Assembly (NCBI RefSeq): GCF_000002985.6
Contig: NC_003284.9
Span: 9,362,001-9,426,000 of the forward strand
Origin: Caenorhabditis elegans
Taxonomy: Eukaryota > Nematoda > Chromadorea > Rhabditida > Rhabditidae
Direction: 5' to 3'
Length of the DNA: 64,000 nt
How positions within the stretch are numbered: position 1 is the stretch's first letter; every line of letters starts with the position of its first letter. The translations under genes were made by a program, and so were the position numbers. Positions 47,801 to 62,800 of this stretch are shown here, one piece after another. The notes under the pieces were generated by a model. The model saw only the letters and a list, made by a program, of their open reading frames with translations, did no database searches and was not told the DNA's origin.

Positions 47801-50800
47801 CAGTGTGGATGTGATGCTGGCGGACCAACGTGTACCCGATGCTCCATTTGCTTGCAATGTCGGTGCTCCGGACCTAGTGCACGTACGAAACATGCCGCGA
47901 AGGATTCAACCGTCAAAACTTCACACAGATCACTCCTTTGAAAGTAAGTTTGCGGAATACTGTTTGAACGTGACTTTGAGATGGATTATTCATCTATTAG
48001 GAATCTACCATCACTTGTTCTTCTTCTTTCTAATGTGATAAAAACTGGAAACGGAATTTTGAAATTTTTCAAATATAAATTCTGGAGGTCGAAGCGCAAA
48101 ACAAATTTTAAAATTTTAAACTAAAATGGCTAAATACATTTTCAATCTCTTTCAAGTTTTAACGTCTGCCAACTAGATAAAATCTTTGAAAAAACCACAC
48201 AGGTTAACAAATTTTGCATATACTACAGAAAAATTAGTCACCCTTTTTTCTCTCATATTGTCGTTCGGTAGAAGACAGGAGGCCCAGACAGAAACAATCG
48301 TCAAACGGTCAGACACACAAACATTTATGACGACATGTCGATTCACTGACCTACATTTCAAATTTGCGCAACCTGGAACGGAGGAACAAGCATCGACTTA
48401 TAGAAGTTTTCAGTAAATATATGAATGAGCAGTGTTTAAGTCAACACGAACCGCCGTTCACTTGGTTTATTAAGAGTTGTAAAAGTTGGGAGAAGATAAC
48501 AGTTTGAAAGAGGGAAAAAGCGGACGAAAACAACTAGTACATAACAAACACACCAGTTCGACTATTTCATTCTCCCCTTATAATTGTGACTCTCTGCCTC
48601 TGCGCGAAACGCAAAACTCTTCATAATCGACGCCCCGGAATACATATCCCATAGACCAGTCAACTCTACAAATCGACGTTTTTTGTTGTTGCTGGTATTT
48701 TCCTACTATTCAACTTGTATTATACTCAATATTAATGCTCATATTTGGAGTGGAATTTCGAACATTTGAAAGCTGAGAGATCAGGAGCACTTGAAAATTC
48801 AAAATCAGAATGCCGAACTTCACCTACACGACCGGTTGGTTACACGTTCCCCACAATGAAAAGTGACGGGACTAGAGTTTTCGGGTGAAGTCAAGAGATG
48901 CTCATTCAGTTATACAATATTTGTTTACCTTTGAAGTTAAGAGGTAGACTGGAAGAGGCAGAGAGAAATAGGGATAGAGAGACAGCAAATGAGAGTTTTG
49001 TATCCATCATCTACTTGCTCGTTTGAGTGCCAGAGGTCGCGCGTTGTGCCAACTCGTCGCGGCATTTACTTTTTCGTTTTTTTTTGTGCCACTCCCTAGA
49101 ACACTGTATGATTTTTGCAACAGACAATTGTGAAGAAAGAACAAAACGAATTTTCGCATTGTTCAGTTTCGCCTTTTTTCATTTCTTGTACTTTTTGAGA
49201 TGGTACATGTTTTGTACTGAAAATTTGTTAGGTGGAACTTTTTCCAGAAAATACATTTCGTTCAAGAATGTTCCAAAATAATTTTCTACATATACCCTAT
49301 CCCATTTTTTCATACATTCAACCTTTATTTTCTATTTAAAACATTTAATGTTTTGTTCAACGTTATTTTTTTCCAATTCTAATCAGCATAGATAAAACAA
49401 TTTGAAACGTTTCGTGATTCAAGAAAAACATTTTAAATTTAAAAAATCCAAACCGAAACAGATTTTCTAATTATATGCTTAATTTACAGTTTCTTAAGTT
49501 ATTTCTCTTTTAGTCATTATTGATGTTTTTTTTATGAGTATCATTTAAATTTTTTTTGTGATGATCAAACACATTTTTCATTATGCATTATGCAAAACTT
49601 ATCAAATTGCACCCTTTATTCTGAAAAAACTTTTTCTGCTACTAAACAAATCTGGCTCTCAAATTAATTTTCTTGAAGTTTGAACCTGTTCTATTTTCTC
49701 TGTCACAATTTTTCTTCTTCCCATTTGAAAATAAATTTCATTTCTAAATAAATAAACAAAAAATAAATGAAATTGCGCAGAAAATTCCCGTTGCTCTATT
49801 TACCAATGATGATAACCCCCAGCAGAGTATAAAACTCAGAAGACGACCCCGGCGCCACATGTTTCTGTTTGCGAATGCAACCAACTTGAAAGTCGGAATG
49901 TATAGACACTATTGAGTAAAAGGGTTGAGAAAAAAGAAAAGTTCAGAGACTTGTGTCATATGGCTGTATTTTCTTCCCAAAATTTTATAGTTCATAGTTA
50001 CTCCAAAAGTCTAACAATGTGGTAGTAGTAGTTGAGAAAACAAAGTTGTTTGTATGTAAAGAGTGCGCGTCGATCCCTTTCAAATTGTCTTCAAACAAAT
50101 AATTTCGTTCCGATTTTCGATTCTCAAAATTTTTTGAAAACTATTGGTTGCGCGAATTGTTTTGGCAAACAATATACGGCTGTTTCAAAAAATTTTGTGA
50201 CTTCCTGTCATTTTATGATTCAACGGTTAATTCCTGGATTTTTCAGTTGACGCATCAGCTGCCGGATCCGGCAATCTGGAAATTATGATTAATGGAGGCC
50301 GCGTGCCGTGTCGGGTTCGTGAACTCGGCAGCAGGCAATACATGGCAATTTTCACACCAACTCAGGTCAGTTTGTCTGCTTAAAATTATATTTTTTTCTA
50401 AAATTGTGCACAAAACCTAAACAAAATGCAATAGTTCAAAATTTATAATCGCAGATTTTCGGTGTATAAAAATTTCTTAAAAGAAGTTTTAAATCTTAAA
50501 AAATAGAAGCCACATTTTTTGGAAAACTACACATTAATGGAATAAAATGCTGTTTCCAAAAAAAAACTGCACGTCACCGATATATATTGAGTTTTTGCGT
50601 TAATTATTGGAAACTTTAATTGTTTTTAAAAATAAATTCAGAAACGATATCAATAAACACATTTTTCAAATCAATATGGACCATAAGTTCATGAGCACAA
50701 ACAATTTCTGTGAGACAGTGGATTCATGTAGATTTTTAATCAATATTACGAATAACAATGTTTAAAAACAATTAATTTAATTTTATAAACTCCCACTTTT

Positions 50801-53800
50801 ACTTGCAGTCCATGACTCACACAATTGAAATGAGGTTTAACGGAGAACACGTCTCGGGAAGTCCATGGAAACTACCAGTTGAGGATCGCGGCGAGAGACG
50901 ACAGGAAATGGAGAGGTATGTACACAAACTACTCGAGTGCATCCCCTGAACATTAAATATCAACTCCAACAGAAATGTGAAAAGACACAAAATTACTACG
51001 TGGATATGTGCGCTTTGTGTTGTTCTTTTTATTGCTCATTTTCGAATGTGGCGTTGCGTTGTGTTGGGTTGGGTGGCGAAAAACTGAGAAGTCGAGCTAC
51101 GTAACAACACATGTGATTTTTTTTCCAGAACCATGTCCTACTACTCAGAATTGTCCGGACCTGGACTGGTACGAGCACCCGTTAATCGCACTGCACAGTT
51201 TGATATTACTGGAGAAGGTCTTGAGCTCAGCGATATTCAAGCAAAAATATCAGGCCCTGACAACAGAGAGTATCCTATTAGAATTATTCCACGAAGCTCT
51301 GGAAAATACACAGCTGAGTATGAGATTGAGCAAGTTGGAGAGCATCACTTGACAGTTTGGATCGCAGGCAGAAAAGTCGACGGCTCACCACTTTCTGTTG
51401 CTGGTATGTATAAAAAGTTTTAATCGAATTTTTTGTGGAAATACCACCAATATTTAGAAAATTTCAAACCAATTATGTTCATTTTTCAAAATTAAAATTG
51501 AATTTGAGGAATATTTGAGGAATAATCAGTAGTTCCGTTCTAAAAGTAGGCGGAGCCATGCTTCTTTTTACAGTGATTCTTTCACAAACACAAAAGCAAA
51601 TTTTAATATTATATTATGTAAAAACTTATACTATTTATTAATAGGTAATAGAGCAAGCCTAGACAATTATTAATTAGTCATTATTCAATATATTCATACT
51701 AAATCGATTTGTTTTTTTGGTTCTAGAGTCACTTTCTCCACTCAAAATGTTTCAAAAAATACAAAGTTTCATAAACAAAACAAAACAGAACAAAATCGTA
51801 CAATCAAGAAAAATTAACAAAAAAAAACAAAAAAAACCACAAAGACGCAACCCCTTGTTGCAGGATACGCAACCGAGAAAGTTCGTCTGGAACCGTTGGG
51901 TGGTGGAGTGCCGAAACAGCCAGTACAGTTCTATGGTGAGTAGAAAGAGAAGGCGAGAGGCGCTAGAGGGAAATAGAGGGCGATGGCAAAGAAATCAGAG
52001 AACGGTGAAAAGAGTAGGCGTCGCGGTAAGGCGGAAGCACGCAAATTCCGAAGCAGTAGCGCGTATACAACACAACTACGCAGTTCAGTTCGTATTCCAA
52101 TTCTGATAGCCTGTCAGTCGGTTTTGTGAAAAAAAAGCGAATTCTCTCTTTCCTCTTTCCCGTTTTCTCTTATTCACGACTTTCTTCCAAAAGTTCTTTC
52201 CCTTATTCCTCATATTTGCAATAATTCTGCACTGAGAGGAACACAACAAGATTACCATTAGTGAATACCGCTCACTAATTAGTAGAGCGGTGCGAGGGTG
52301 ATGAGTGACGGACATCATGATGCGGTTGTTCATGTACCAGAAGAAACACTGGATAATACTGCGAAGCCAAAAAAGCCTAGTTACTACTCACAATTGTACG
52401 TTATTCCTGCAGTGGATGCCGTGGAAGCTGGAAAAGGACAACTCGAGATTTCAGTCAATCAGGGAAAAGTGCCGAACAATGTTCAAATGCAAGGCGCTGG
52501 AAGGTTTGTGGTTCTTTCTGTTGATAAAATGATAACGTACTATCATAGTTTCTAGTTGTTTTTTTGACAGTTTAGTTCTTGAAATTCATATTCAAATATA
52601 TTAGTTTCACGTTCCTATCAACTACCAAGTTTATCAAGTATGTGCAAGTATACACACATATAAAAAAAATGCCCCAATACCCAAATAAAAATTGGTCTAA
52701 TTTCGAACATTTCAGATGCTTAGTCACATTCATCCCGCAACACGCCGGAACTTATGTTATTGATGTTACTTTTAACGGAGAGCAAGTTCATGGTAAACTT
52801 TTTATTTCATTGTTTCCCTCTTTATTTTTCCAAAATGTAACAAGCAAGCAGCACTGTTGTGTACACTAATCCTGCCAGATTATCACACCGACAAATTTAT
52901 TGAAACGGTCGATGATTTTTTGTGAAAAACTCGGCAAGAGTATAAGCTTACAAAATACACAAGTTATCGACTTCACCACTTATTAATTGCAGGCTGTCCG
53001 ATCAAAGTGGAGATTCTGCCAAAACAAGTAGGTCAGCAAATTCACGCCAATTTGACGCCGACCGCTGTTTCAACCGCCATTTCAGCAGGTTTGTTCTCTC
53101 ATAAGACTTTGTCGCAAGACCCATAGACTGTCATGTCTCCTCTTTTCTCCACTTTAGCATTATAAACTTCTTGGACAACGCAAGAGAGTAGAAACAAAGG
53201 TCAATTGAATGTGATTGTGCGGAAAGAAACAATAATAAAAACTGTAAACTCCTCCTTTTTCCTCTAAACCGGACATTGATTTCCACTTGTTCAGCAATAC
53301 TTACACTTGGTTTAATCTCTCTTGCGGGAAATTATGGAAAAGTGTAGACCGAATGGTTTATGGTAATTTCGACAAAAGATTTGAGAATTGAAATTGTACT
53401 AGCATATTTTCAATGTGGGCACGATTGAAGATGTAAAAAATATAATTTAGGAGGAACATCTTTAATTTCGGGTGCATTCCGAGAAACCGCAAGATCTCCA
53501 TTGTCGGCTAGAAGCCCAACATCTCCAACACTTCTTCAACATGCTCGTCAACGCAGTGAAGAGACAATGCTCCGAAGCCCACAACTTCTCAGAGAATCTA
53601 GAAAAGCAGATAAGCCTTGGCAATCGGTAAGCGTACATTTTTAATAAAACTACTGTATTATATTTTTCTAACAACATAAGTCTCCGAGACTGTCACGCTC
53701 TGAATGAGAAACATGAAAAAAGTTTAAAACGGAAGCATATTTCAGAAAACTTGGCTGATATTGACATTTAAATGTATAGAGTAACTTTTGACTGATATCT

Positions 53801-56800
53801 ATTATTTAGAAATAAACTTTGTCAATTCTAGTTTCAAATGTTTCTAAATGTTAGAAATTTGAAATTCTAGCTGTTCAAAGATCTGTCAGCCATTGTTTTC
53901 TTAGTTTTATTTTTATTGTCGTTTAACAAAGTTGTTAAAGTTGTTGGGCACATGATGTGAAGACACATACTGATAAGAAATGAAGATATGTATCATTCGG
54001 AAATGAACAAACTTTATGAATAGGTTTGAAACGTTAAAAAATAAATCAAAATAATTTTAAGAGTTTGTTTTAAATCAAAATAATTAGTTTTGTGCACTTG
54101 CACCGTCAGTTTAGATAAATTTAAATTTGTTGTTTCAAAAAATTCCCACACTCTAGTACAGAAATACAAAAAAAAGGAACAAAATTCAAGGAAAATATAA
54201 CTTTTTTATTAGACTTTTTTGCATACTATTTTAATTCTTAATTAATTCACATTCAGCCAATCAAACTAACCCATAAAATGAATTGCAGTCCTACGCACCA
54301 TCATCGTCACGCAACGCCTTCTCTCAATCACCACATCGTGATTGGAGTGCTTCAACTGTCTACGACAGAGTTTATAACTCGAATAGTGATGTAGAGCGCA
54401 CTCTGTCTCCAAGTGATCCATCGAGAAATCGCAATATTCGAGAGACAACAACCGTCATCCACAGAACTCCGTCGCCAACTGGTTTGAGGTAAATTCGAAA
54501 CACGATTTGGTGGTTCTTGTCCCCCCATCCTTGTCTTGTCCTCTTCTAGTAGTGGTGACACAACAAATTAGGCGGTTTCAACTATGTGTACGCATGCGTC
54601 TCCAAATCATCATTCATTTCTTTTTATTTTCTTTCTTTTTTTGCTAACTAGTGTCAACAATCAATTGAATTGTCATTGTTTTTTAGTAATGACTATTTCA
54701 AAATTTTTAATTTTTACAAGTCAAAGTTATGTGTATGTACGTCCTGTCTTTCAGATCTACTCAGATCACTGAGACAATCACTCGCACAACTCACCGGTCA
54801 CCGTCACCACCCAGAGGAGTTTCCAACACCTCTTTCGGAAGTGTCAGGTATGTCTTAAATGGTTTTTTTGTTTTATTAATGTTTTTTTAAAACAAACTTT
54901 ATAATACACTGATAATATTTCAGAACCCAAGAGTTTGCCGAACGTATTGCCCGCTCTCCATCCCCAACTGGATACGAAAGAGAATTTGTTGAGAAGCGAA
55001 CAACCTATAGGTCACCATCGCCGGCAAGAACATCAAGTGTGGCTCACTCCCATATTAGTGAGGTTCCACTTTCTCCAATTCAAGGAATGGATACTCCGTT
55101 TGATCATCATGAACGTGTGAAGAAAGTTGAGAGAATGGATCCATTGGCTGATGAAGAAGAACGTGAACAGAGAAGAAATCAGCTTGAAAGAGATTCTAAA
55201 AACACTCTAGGATACACTGTTGCTCAATATGGTGATGGTGAAAAACGATATTTTGGAGACACACTTGAAAAAAAGGATCGACCACCATCTGCTGGATACT
55301 ACTCATCTGTTCAGCAAAGATCAACATCTCCAGAGTACTCGACAGTTTACGAGCGATATGACAGAAAGAGCGAAAAACCAGATTTGCCGCCAAGAGTTGA
55401 AGGTCATGTCTCTGCAAGCTACAAGGGATATGAGCCAGTTTACTCTGAAGTGACAACAACTAGAACCACGACTACTACAGAATACGAGAACATTGACAAA
55501 AAACCAAATGTGCCAAAAAAGAGAGCTACTACTCCAGAAGGACACGTTGAGCCAGTAAATGACAATGAGGAAAAAGATAGACAAGCATTCTTGAGAACTC
55601 AATCTGAAAAAGTATTCGAGCCAGTTGATGCTCCACTTCGCCGTTCAGACGAGAAGGAATCAATTTATGATCTTCCACCTCAAGAAAGACTTCATAAATA
55701 CCCGGAGGAACCAACTATTGCTCTGGGTGAAAAAGCCAATACTTCAGCAATTGCCGCATACACAAAAGGACGACAGGACGATATTGATGAAGTTTCTCGA
55801 AATGCATCTTTCCCATCTGCACCAACAATTAACTACAATGAACGTTCAGATGAAGTTTCCAACTACAACAGGACAAAAGAAGATCATTACGGAGTTGTTG
55901 GAGAATACCCAACAGCACCAAAAATTGCATACTCTGATAGCAAGGAAGCAGTCATTCGTGAGCATTATGCACAAGCAAAGGAAGATCCATACGCGACTGT
56001 GGGAGAATGTCCGCCAGCTCCAGAAATTTCATTGAGATCAGATAAATTGAATGAGACTAAAAATGAGTACCGTCGTACAACAGACTCAGATCAGCAAGAT
56101 GGTAAAGCAGGCCCACCACCTCCAGTGATTGAGATTAGCAAAGCCGAACAAGCTCGCAGAACAGAAGAGTATCTACGCGTGAAATCAGAAGATGATAAGA
56201 TTCTTGCCAAACACGGCTTCACAAGAAAGCCAGAGCCATCAATTGAGATTCAAGAGCCAGTTACCGAGCAGATTCGGGACGATGTAGTTGAAACCGCGAT
56301 TGCTCCAGAAGTTCCACTGAGACCTGTTGAAGAACTTCCACACTCTCCAGCTCCATCCTCTAGAAGTACTCCAGCCACCACACCGAAGTTATCAGCCAAG
56401 TTTAGAAAAGATGGTAAAGAAGGTAAACCTTTCGACTTTGGAAAAAGCAAATTTGTTTGCAAACATGATGTCATCAAAAGAGGAAAAGAAGTGGAGGTTA
56501 AGCTTGAAGGAATAAAGTTGGGAAAAGAAGATCAACTTCGTGTCGTTGTTTTGCGTAAGTAAATTTTAATTAGATGATAAAGAATATACAGTATTTGCGT
56601 ATTTCCAGCCCCTGCTAATAAAGCAATTCCTGGAGCAAATGGAGGACCACCAACAGAAGTTGATACCAAAGTGAAAAAGAGCAGCAGCAAATACGAGATT
56701 AGCTTCAAACCAACAGAAGTTGGAACACACAAGGTGTTTGCCTATGTAAATGACATGCAACATCCGCTTTCACCATTCGCTGTCCGTGTCTACGACGCGT

Positions 56801-59800
56801 CGGAAATTATCGTCGGCGAAATTCCGAATCAATCAAATCTCAATGACACCGTTGAGTTCACGGGTAAGCCGAAATTAATGAGAATGTCATGTGAACCAAA
56901 TTACTTGTTACAGTTGACGCCGGTCGCGCTGGTTTCGGAAATCTCGAGATGGCTATTAAGGATGCTGATGGTGTCATCATTCCTTCTCATGTTGCACAAC
57001 TTGAAAGTGGATCGGCCAAGTTTTTAGTGACTTTCACACCAGCTACAAAAGGGCCTCATACAGTTAACATTACTTTCAACAAGGAAGTTCTCAAAAGTAA
57101 GATCTTTATTTCCTTCAAAATGCTAATTACTTACTCACAATCAGAAGTGATTTTCAATCAGAAAACTATTAAAAAAAAAATCAATAGAAAAAAAAACATA
57201 TCAATAGTGTTTCCTCAAAGAAAACACGTTAAATAAAATTTTTTATCATTTCCCGTTGCGTTATTCATACTTTAATAAATGTTGAAGTAAAAAATGTGCA
57301 CGGTCTCATTTAGGATATAAAAATTATATTTACTTTTTAATTTATTTTTCCATTTCTAATTCATCTATTTTTTGCAGACTCGCCATTTGAAGTGAACATT
57401 GTTGATGCTCCACTCCCTGCTCCAGTTGTTCTCGAACCAGCTTCTGGAGCCTCTGCAGTTGCTTCCCCATCACTGAGCAAAAAAGAGTTGAAGGAACAAG
57501 AAAAAGAAAAGAAAAGAGAAGAGAAGGAACGGGCCAAGCGCGAGAAAGAAGAACGCGCCACTCTGAAAAAGGAGAAAAAGGTGAGCTTTTTACTTAGTTC
57601 CACTTGCATTTTGTCTTTTTTTTTTATTGTAAGAAGAGCGAGAAGAAACAGAAAACTCATAATTCCGCAAAAGGCTGCTTGTGTATTTTCATACATTAAT
57701 CCACACCAGCAACCCATCTTCTTTATCAATTCAAATATGTCATAATGTCAGAGTCAGAGTCAGGTTAGACACCACAACTCACCAATTTCTTGAAGTGAAC
57801 AGCACTTTTTTATCCTGTCTGCCAGCGAATGCTCATATCCATTTTCCACTTGATTGTGTTTACGGTGTCACCGATTTTGGGGGTCGCAAAACAGATAAAC
57901 CCGCTCTCAACACAGCGTACTTCCAATCTTTTCGCAAACATAATCCCATAAAGGGATTGGAGAGGAAGGGGCAGACATTAATGAGAAATAAGACGAATTT
58001 GTCCTTGCCAAGCCGTGTCTAAGTCATTTTTTTTGTTGGTATACTATGCAGTTTTCCGTCCGGTTATGGTGTTCAGTTAGACACTTTAGGCTCTCTGACT
58101 ACTAATTCCTTATGAAATAAACCTAAAAGCATGCAAAAGTGCAGTAAAAATAGAATTGGAGAAGTTTGTGGTAGATGGAATACATACTTTTTGGGTTGAA
58201 AATAATTATATTTTCGGTTTGATGAATCCAAATTCCCCAGTTCGTTTTTTTCGTGTTGTTGACATTGTGACCAACTGTTTTATTGTAGCTAGCTAATTGT
58301 TTAAATTATTAAAATTTTTACGAAACAAAAAATCCACACTCACCACAAACTTCATTTCCAAACATTGTTTTTGCAATTAAAAGTTTAAACGTATCTAATT
58401 TTCAGAGCAAGTCACATAGATTCCCCGCCAAAACTACCGTTTCCAAAATTCCGTCGCTTTCCAGGGTTGGACAACCGTCCTCCCTTGTAGTTGAGGTATC
58501 CGGTCACGATCAACTTGAGATTCGTGTCCTTGGTAAGTTTGAACGTAATTGTAATAATTTTCAATTTCAGGATTCATTTTCAGAGAAAAAAATTTGTATT
58601 GAAAATATTTTAAAATTATCATTCCCTATTTTCCTTTGCATGCACCTAAATATTCCTCTACCATGAATGTAACAGAACCTAAAATATGAAACAAATCGAA
58701 AAATTACAGATAGCAAAAAGAGTGAGATTGGAACGGATATTGTAGAAATTGAGCCAGGACACATGCAAATTAATTTCACACCAGCTCAAGTTGGCGATCA
58801 CGAGATTGATGTTCGATATGGAGGTGTGCCTGTAACAGGATCACCATTCACTTGCAGAGCCTACGATCCAGCTAAGATTAAAGTCGGAGCAATTCCAAAG
58901 GGCCTTCTGGATAAACCCGTATACTTCACAGGTATTTATTTTTTGAATCAAGACATTGATAAAGTAGAGTAATTTCAGTTGATGCATCTGAAGCTGGTGT
59001 TGGAAATCTTGAAGTTGCTGTCTGCGAAGGACGTGTTCCATCAATGGCACACGCTCTTGGACACCACAAGTACGACATTTCGTTTGTGCCAAAGGAAGAC
59101 GTTGACCATACTATCACTGTTCGATTTAACAATGAGCCAGTCCCAGGTACTGTTAAACTGAAAAGCTGGTAATAATCATTCCGTTATTTTAGGGTCTCCT
59201 TTCTTGTGTCAACTTGTTGCAACTGCGCAAGCAACTGCTACTGGTGCAGGTCTCGAAAGAATCCCAGTCGACGAAGAAACCGAAATTCAAATTCTTACCG
59301 ACGGTTTGTCTTTTTTTTACATGTTTTTTGTTCAAAAATTCAAGAAAAAAACTATCATGGCTGATTTTCAGAGATCGATTCGGCTCCAGAAGCACGTGTT
59401 CGTGATCCACAAGGAAACGATCTACCAGTCAACGTGACTCGCAGCCGTGAAAACGAAACGCTCCACATCGCCACTTATGTGCCAAAATGTGTCGGAAACC
59501 ACTTGATTGACATTTTCCTCCAAGGAGAGCCAATTGCGGGATCTCCATTTACCGCAAAAGCATATGACGCTAGAAAAACTGTGTTGGTCCCACCAGCAAA
59601 TGCAGTCGTTGGAAAGCCTGCGACATTTGTCATCGGTTAGTTGAGGGGTACTCTTGTGTGTTAAATTTTTGAATTTGAAACTATTAAAAAAGTTTTTGAT
59701 TTAGTTTTTGACAATTGAAAGACGTAATTTTGGATTTTATTCTAGATGCTGCCCGCTCTGGTGCTGGAAACATGGAGATCATCGTCTCGGTCGACAACCG

Positions 59801-62800
59801 AAATGTTCCAAATTTCGTTCAAGCTGAAGGACAAGCTCGATTCAAAGTTTCTTTCACACCACAGGACGCCAAAGATCACACCATCAGCGTGAAGTTCAAT
59901 GGAATCAGTGTTCCAGGATCTCCACTTATCTGCAGTGTGAGCTCAGCTGGGTCAGTGCCAGCCGCTGTCGTTCTTCCAGCTGCAGCAGTAATTGGAGCAG
60001 AAACTGCAGTTGCTGCTAGAGAGCGTATCAAGCACACTCCTCAACACTCGTCAGAACAAATCAAGCAAACAACTACAACGGTTCTCCAAAAGACGCCAGA
60101 AATTAGAGAGACAGTTGAGAAGACTGGATTGGCCAGAGAATTGAATTCTGCTCAAATCGGACAAAAGAAAGGATTTACAATTGATAATATCAACAAATCT
60201 TCAGATTGCAATGTCATTATCACAGGTTAGTATTTGTATTTCTAACTGATTTATTCTCATGAAAGCTATGGGAAAAGCTCCTGGGTTTTAACGCTTAGTA
60301 CTTTTTGGGTTAATAATTTTGGGTTAACTGGGTTTCCTTTTTGTCCTTTTGTATTGAATGTATGTGTGTTATGTGTTCTAAAGCTCCTGACGGATCAATG
60401 GTTCCTGTGTCAATTCAAAAGTCGTCTACATCTGCTTATGCTGAATTCACACCAACAATAACTGGTAAGACTATTCACTGATTTCGTAACATACTTATAG
60501 AAACACTTAAGGAGAGCACTTAGTGGAAATCTATCTGGATCATGAAATCATCGATGAGTTTGTTATCAAGATTAAAGACGAAAGACATATTCTTCCGCCA
60601 GTTTGTCTTGCCGGTCAGAAATATTCATTTGATGGTGAGTTTTACACATTTTTCCTGTCAAAGCTGAAATATTCATTTGATGGTGAGTTTTACACATTTT
60701 TCCTGTCAAAGCTGAAATTACAAAGCTGAAATAAAGCTGAAATATTAAAATTGAAATATTTTTTATTTAGTGAACTCCGATGACAAAAACAAAGTCCGTG
60801 TTACTATCCGTGAACCTTCTGGAAGAATGCTCCCAGTACAAATGGAAGACTTGCCAGACGGCGGAGTACGTGTATCTTGCCGCTTCAAAGAAGTTGGAAT
60901 CCACTCAATCGACGTTTTTGTTGATGATCAGCCGATTGGAGAGCGCAAAATGCAAACAGTGATTGACCCACTTAATGGAGCACAATTGGTGTCAGAGCCA
61001 AAGCGTGAAATTGTTGGAGAGCAAACCGAGCTGAAGATTCTCATTGATTCCGGCGTTGAATCACAGGTCGAAGTTATAATTGAAGGACCTGATAGAGAGG
61101 ATAATGAAGTCTTCGTGAAGAAAGTTTCCGAAACTTTGTGGTCTGCTGTATGGACACCAAAAGTCGAAGGAGAGCATGAATTATCAATCTTGGTAGCTGG
61201 TGAACAAATCCCTGGATCTCCATTCCCAATTCACGTGTTAGATCCATCAGCTGTGAGAGTTATTGGACTGAAAAATGCTCCAGTTGGAGTCGAACAACAG
61301 TTCAGCGTGGATTATACTAATAGTGGAGCCTCGATCGCCAGCGTTGAAGTTAGACATGGCGACCAGACTATTCCAATCACTGTGAAAAAAATGAAACCCG
61401 GACAACTTCTCTGCACATTTACCCCATTTGTTGACGGTCCGCATCAAGTTGAAGTAATCATTGATGGAGTTCCACTGTCAGGTAAACCTATCCGTACAAA
61501 GCCATTTAAAAATTAATCCCGTCTCTTTCAGATGGTCCATATGAAGTATTCATCAGCCATCTCGGCACAGTACGTGCGTCTGGAGATGCACTGAGAAAAG
61601 CCCAGCGAGCGAGAACTGCTCGTTTTGAAGTTATCAACGTTGAACAAAATCGTGGCGAACTTGATGTGATGGTGTCAGGTAAAACACCACGAGAATGCCA
61701 GAAATCCCATATCCCCAAAACCAGAGCTTCCTTCTCCAACAATGCAGAATTCAACTCACCCAACTCTGATAAATATTCTAATCATTTTCAGATATTTCAG
61801 ATACGTTCTTGTTTGTGTGCATGTTTTGTGTTATTTATATTGTGAATGTTGTGTCTAGTTCTTCTATATATGTCAATTATTAAGTTTCAATTTCAAAATT
61901 CACGTTATTTTTACAACATTAAGTTCTCACCTAATTTCTTTTATAGATCCAAAAGGAGGACCGCTTCCAGTTCGTTGCTACAAACAGCAAGACGACAGTT
62001 ATTGGGTAGAATTCACACCGGAACACCTTGGAACTCACACCATCGAGGTCACTTTTGGTGATGTTCCTGTGCCAGGATCTCCTTTCAAGACTGAAGTTAT
62101 CGACCCAAAGAATGTGGAAATTCGTGGTCTCTCTGATCAAGTTTTGCTTCGACATGCTACCACTATTAACGGTTCGTTTTGTGAAGAATATTTTTATAGG
62201 AAATCAAATATTTCACATTTCAGTTGATCGTCGTAATGCTGGAAATGGAGAGCTTCAAGTTGAAATCACTGACCCGACCGGATCTCCACTACGCACAGAA
62301 ATGCTCAAATCTCCTGGTGGCGAAGACCGTATTACTTTCTTGCCAAACCAAACTGGACCCCACAAGATTAATGTGAAGGTTGCTGGATTCCAGATCCCTG
62401 GTAAGTGTTCAGTTTAGAAACGTGATTTAGAAAACCTTCCACATATTAAAATTTACATTAGGTATATTTCAGGATATCCACAAACAATATTGGTTAGCGA
62501 GCAAGAAAAACCAGCGGTTTATGGTGCTGCTGTTGATCAATCGATCAAGATCGGAGAGCCGGCTTCTCTGATTTTCGATCCAAAAAAGACAAATGGAGGA
62601 CTCAAAATTCACGCAACAGGTCCAGATGGACAAAAAGTGCACCACAACGTAATGCGTAGACCAAATGGCACATCAGAAGTTGTCTTCTATCCTGAGGAAA
62701 CTGGAACTTACAATGTCAGCATTGACTTCAATAACCGTCCAATCACCGGAAGCCCATTCACCGTGAATGTTGTCGACCCAACCAAGGTCATTGTTAACGA

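Noticed and set aside
55196..55714. Minus-strand and alternative-frame open runs across the largest filamin exon
   Set aside because: Shadows of the in-frame linker coding sequence, which is continuous for 544 codons with correct splice phases.
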